11,787 nt of DNA from Myxococcota bacterium. GTDB taxonomy: Bacteria > Myxococcota > Polyangia > GCA-2747355 > JAKLHH01. This document shows, in pieces, positions 10,205 to 11,787 of the stretch (within the stretch, counting starts at the first letter, position 1; every line of letters starts with the position of its first letter). The notes below the pieces were generated by a model, which saw nothing but the letters and a program-made list of their open reading frames with translations, was not told the DNA's origin and ran no database searches. The stretch spans positions 1 to 11,787 of the forward strand of contig JAKLHH010000113.1 in NCBI GenBank assembly GCA_022710245.1. The letters are read 5' to 3'. A program made the position numbers and the translations under genes.

Positions 10205-10322
10205 CCCGCCGGCGTCCTCCCCGGCCGCCGTCAGGCTGCGGTGCCAGTGGACCCCTGGCTGCACGTTTCTGGCTGAATGCAGGGCCTTCCTGACTCCGAC
10301 GCGCCGCGATAGAGGGCGAATT

Positions 10323-10351
10323 TTGGACAGCGATCCCCCGGCCGATATAAT
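10323..10351 (+). promoter_or_regulatory. Strong sigma-70-type promoter for the ftsB-like operon
   Basis: TTGGAC (10323-10328), a 17-base spacer and a perfect TATAAT (10346-10351) give the best housekeeping promoter in the window. Transcription from about 10358 would leave a leader of about 50 bases. An AGGA ribosome site lies at 10399-10402, six bases before ATG 10409. The stretch is visibly more AT-rich than its surroundings. Confidence 0.75.
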
Positions 10352-10408
10352 CGATGACACCGTGGGCCTGTTCTTCGAAAAGCCTTTTGATCTCCGACAG
10401 GAAGCCCG

Positions 10409-10702
10409 ATGAGGCGGATCATCCAGCGATGGTCCGTGCGCCTGCTCCTGGCGCTCGGTCTGGCGGTCGGAATCGGTTATCTGCCTTACCGTGCCTACGG
10501 GCCACAGGGGCTGACGCGGACGCTCCGCCTGGAGCGCGACCTGCGCGACCTCGACGAGCGGAACCGGCAGCTGCAGGAGGAGAACCATCGCCTGCGCGGG
10601 CGAGCGCACGCGCTGCGCGAGGACCGGGCGGCGATCGAGCGGGTGGCCCGGGACGAGCTGGGGCTGGTGCGCCCCGAGGACCTGGTCTTTCAGTTCGAGT
10701 GA
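10409..10702 (+). CDS. ftsB: FtsB/DivIC-family cell division protein (septum formation initiator)
   Basis: This 97-residue bitopic protein has a short basic cytoplasmic N-terminus (MRRIIQRW), one membrane helix (about 10-27) and a periplasmic coiled coil (about 36-75, rich in Leu, Glu, Arg, with LQEENHRLRGRAHALRED). It ends with the family's conserved tail (IERVARDELGLVRPEDLVF, 76-94). FtsB pairs with FtsL through the coiled coil and with FtsQ through its tail, and this complex triggers septal peptidoglycan synthesis by FtsW/FtsI at midcell. Length and order match the family. In many proteobacteria ftsB follows eno; that is not the case here, where it heads a unit with a GAF-domain membrane protein. 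Whether it is the functional FtsB or a DivIC-like paralogue cannot be settled from sequence alone. Confidence 0.88.
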   Translation: MRRIIQRWSVRLLLALGLAVGIGYLPYRAYGPQGLTRTLRLERDLRDLDERNRQLQEENHRLRGRAHALREDRAAIERVARDELGLVRPEDLVFQFE

Positions 10703-10725
10703 TCGCAGCCGAGATCGAGACTCAG

Positions 10726-11787
10726 ATGGCAAGAGCTCTCTATCATCTCCGCCGGTTCCTGAACGAGCGCCACGGCTTCCTCGCGGCTGCTGGCGCGGGC
10801 GCCCTCCTCGCGCTGGGGAGCTTCTGCCGCCTGCGCCCGAGCCGAGAGCTCTGGGCGGAGTGCGTCGCCGCCGGGGTGCTCGCGCTGCTGCTCCTGCTCC
10901 GCGCGCTCCTCGGGCGACCCGTCCGCCAGCACGAGCGGACGCAGCAGGTCGACCGCCTCGAGACCGGCCTCCTGCTGCTCGCCAACCTCTATGTCGCCAT
11001 CCAGCTCACCGGCGGCCCGGGCTCCTGGCTGCAGCCGGCCGTCTACGCCTCGCTCGCCTACCTGGTCGGCTTCAACGTGCGCTGGGTCGGGATGGTGCTG
11101 ACCGGCGCCGCGCTGGCGCTGCAGGGGACCATCCACTGGGCCGCGGGCGAGCTCCCCGCGCACTGGGAGCCGCTCGCCGTGCGCTGCGCCTACCTCCTCG
11201 TCTTCTCGCTCGCCTACCAGGTGCTGCTGCAGGGTGAGGTGGCGCGGCGGCGCAAGGAGCACCGCCAGCGCCTCGACGACGAGGTGCGCGCCATGCGCGA
11301 GGAGGCGCGCGACTTCCGCCTCATTTCCAGCGCGCTCTCCTCGGGCGAGCGCCGGGACCGCGCCGAGGAGGAGCAGAAGCTCGCGCAGGGGGCGGTCGAG
11401 TCGATCCACCAGGGGATGTTCTTCGTCCTCGAGCTGCTGAAGAAGTCGCTCGACCTGCAGACCTGCGTCCTCCTCTGGCTCGACGACAGCGGCGAGCGCC
11501 TGCGCATCAAGGAGCTCGCCACCGACTCCACCATGGTCAGCGAGGTCCCCATCCCGGCCTCGGCCGGCGCGCTGGGCGGCGTGGTGAAGAACCGCATCCT
11601 CCTCAACCTGCGCGCCCCGCGCCACGGCTCGCGCGGCATCCCCTACTACGCCGGGCCGGAGCAGGTCGGCGCCTTCGTCGGCGTGCCGGTCTTCGAGGGC
11701 GCGCACCTGCGCGGCGTGCTCTGCGCGGACCGGCGCGAGGACCGCCCCTTCCAGCCCGCCGATGAGGGGCTGATGGGGGAGGCCACG
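10726..11787 (+). CDS. Six-helix membrane protein with GAF domain, probable sensor diguanylate cyclase (3' end outside window)
   Basis: The frame runs from ATG 10726 to the window edge without a stop, so 354 residues are visible and the C-terminus is missing. Six hydrophobic segments (about 17-33, 43-63, 80-95, 101-116, 117-137, 149-169) form an N-terminal membrane domain. A charged coiled coil follows (about 170-225), then a GAF domain from about 228 (FFVLELLKKSLDLQTCVLLWLD, split across 232-252, then VGAFVGVPVFEG and LRGVLCADR). GAF domains bind small ligands or serve as dimerising signal modules. The missing output could be GGDEF, HD-GYP or a histidine kinase; I favour GGDEF because this layout resembles what I recall of Myxococcus xanthus DmxA, a c-di-GMP synthase acting at division. 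The start lies 23 bases after the ftsB-like stop, so the two are probably cotranscribed. The ribosome site is weak (GAGA at about 10711-10714). Confidence 0.85.
   Translation, partial: MARALYHLRRFLNERHGFLAAAGAGALLALGSFCRLRPSRELWAECVAAGVLALLLLLRALLGRPVRQHERTQQVDRLETGLLLLANLYVAIQLTGGPGSWLQPAVYASLAYLVGFNVRWVGMVLTGAALALQGTIHWAAGELPAHWEPLAVRCAYLLVFSLAYQVLLQGEVARRRKEHRQRLDDEVRAMREEARDFRLISSALSSGERRDRAEEEQKLAQGAVESIHQGMFFVLELLKKSLDLQTCVLLWLDDSGERLRIKELATDSTMVSEVPIPASAGALGGVVKNRILLNLRAPRHGSRGIPYYAGPEQVGAFVGVPVFEGAHLRGVLCADRREDRPFQPADEGLMGEAT

Noticed and set aside
10354..10408. Possible leader peptide from ATG 10354 in the ftsB-like mRNA leader
   Set aside because: The frame has no Shine-Dalgarno, runs on into the ftsB-like gene out of frame, and has no attenuator-like features.

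Overview
The window is GC-rich and densely coding, and it looks like chromosome from a myxobacterium (Myxococcota). That assignment is an inference. It rests on an FHA-domain sigma-54 activator, a Ser/Thr kinase with the HRDLSPQN catalytic loop, a TPR/PEGA-type exported protein, an RCC1-repeat protein with Cys-pair repeats, and many lineage-specific unknowns. I saw no tRNA, rRNA, CRISPR array, insertion sequence, phage gene or sign of recent transfer.

Layout. Bases 1-1067 (+) are the 3' part of an RCC1-repeat protein. A same-strand signalling group follows: an FHA-AAA+-Fis sigma-54 activator (1176-2495), a membrane Ser/Thr kinase (2554-3888) and an exported TPR/PEGA-like protein with two C-terminal membrane segments (3925-4881). 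A probable envelope protein of unknown function lies convergent to it (4924-5952, -). It is divergent from an unrecognised 457-residue protein with a CxCxxCC cluster and a helical C-terminal half (6161-7534, +). The glycogen-debranching enzyme GlgX is on the minus strand (7573-9702). The last block (+) is a 79-residue two-helix membrane protein (9965-10204), an FtsB/DivIC-type division protein (10409-10702), and the start of a six-helix membrane protein with a coiled coil and a GAF domain (10726 to the end), probably a sensor diguanylate cyclase.

How the genes may work together. The kinase and the FHA activator are a plausible phospho-signalling pair, since FHA domains usually bind phosphothreonine, but the canonical pThr-contacting Arg appears to be replaced here. 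The ftsB-like gene and the GAF gene lie 23 bases apart and probably share a strong promoter (TTGGAC-N17-TATAAT). That suggests a link between division and c-di-GMP signalling. GlgX and the unknowns appear to be separate units.

Promoters. Several genes have an extended -10 box (TGnTAnnnT or close to it) ending only 6-9 bases before the likely start codon. This implies leaderless or nearly leaderless mRNAs, and it moves the starts of the kinase and the TPR/PEGA gene downstream of the longest possible reading frames. There are no gene-free stretches over 300 bases. I did not find a clearly new multi-gene system; the strongest leads are the leaderless-promoter pattern, the ftsB/GAF pair, the kinase/FHA group and the unrecognised Cys-cluster protein.
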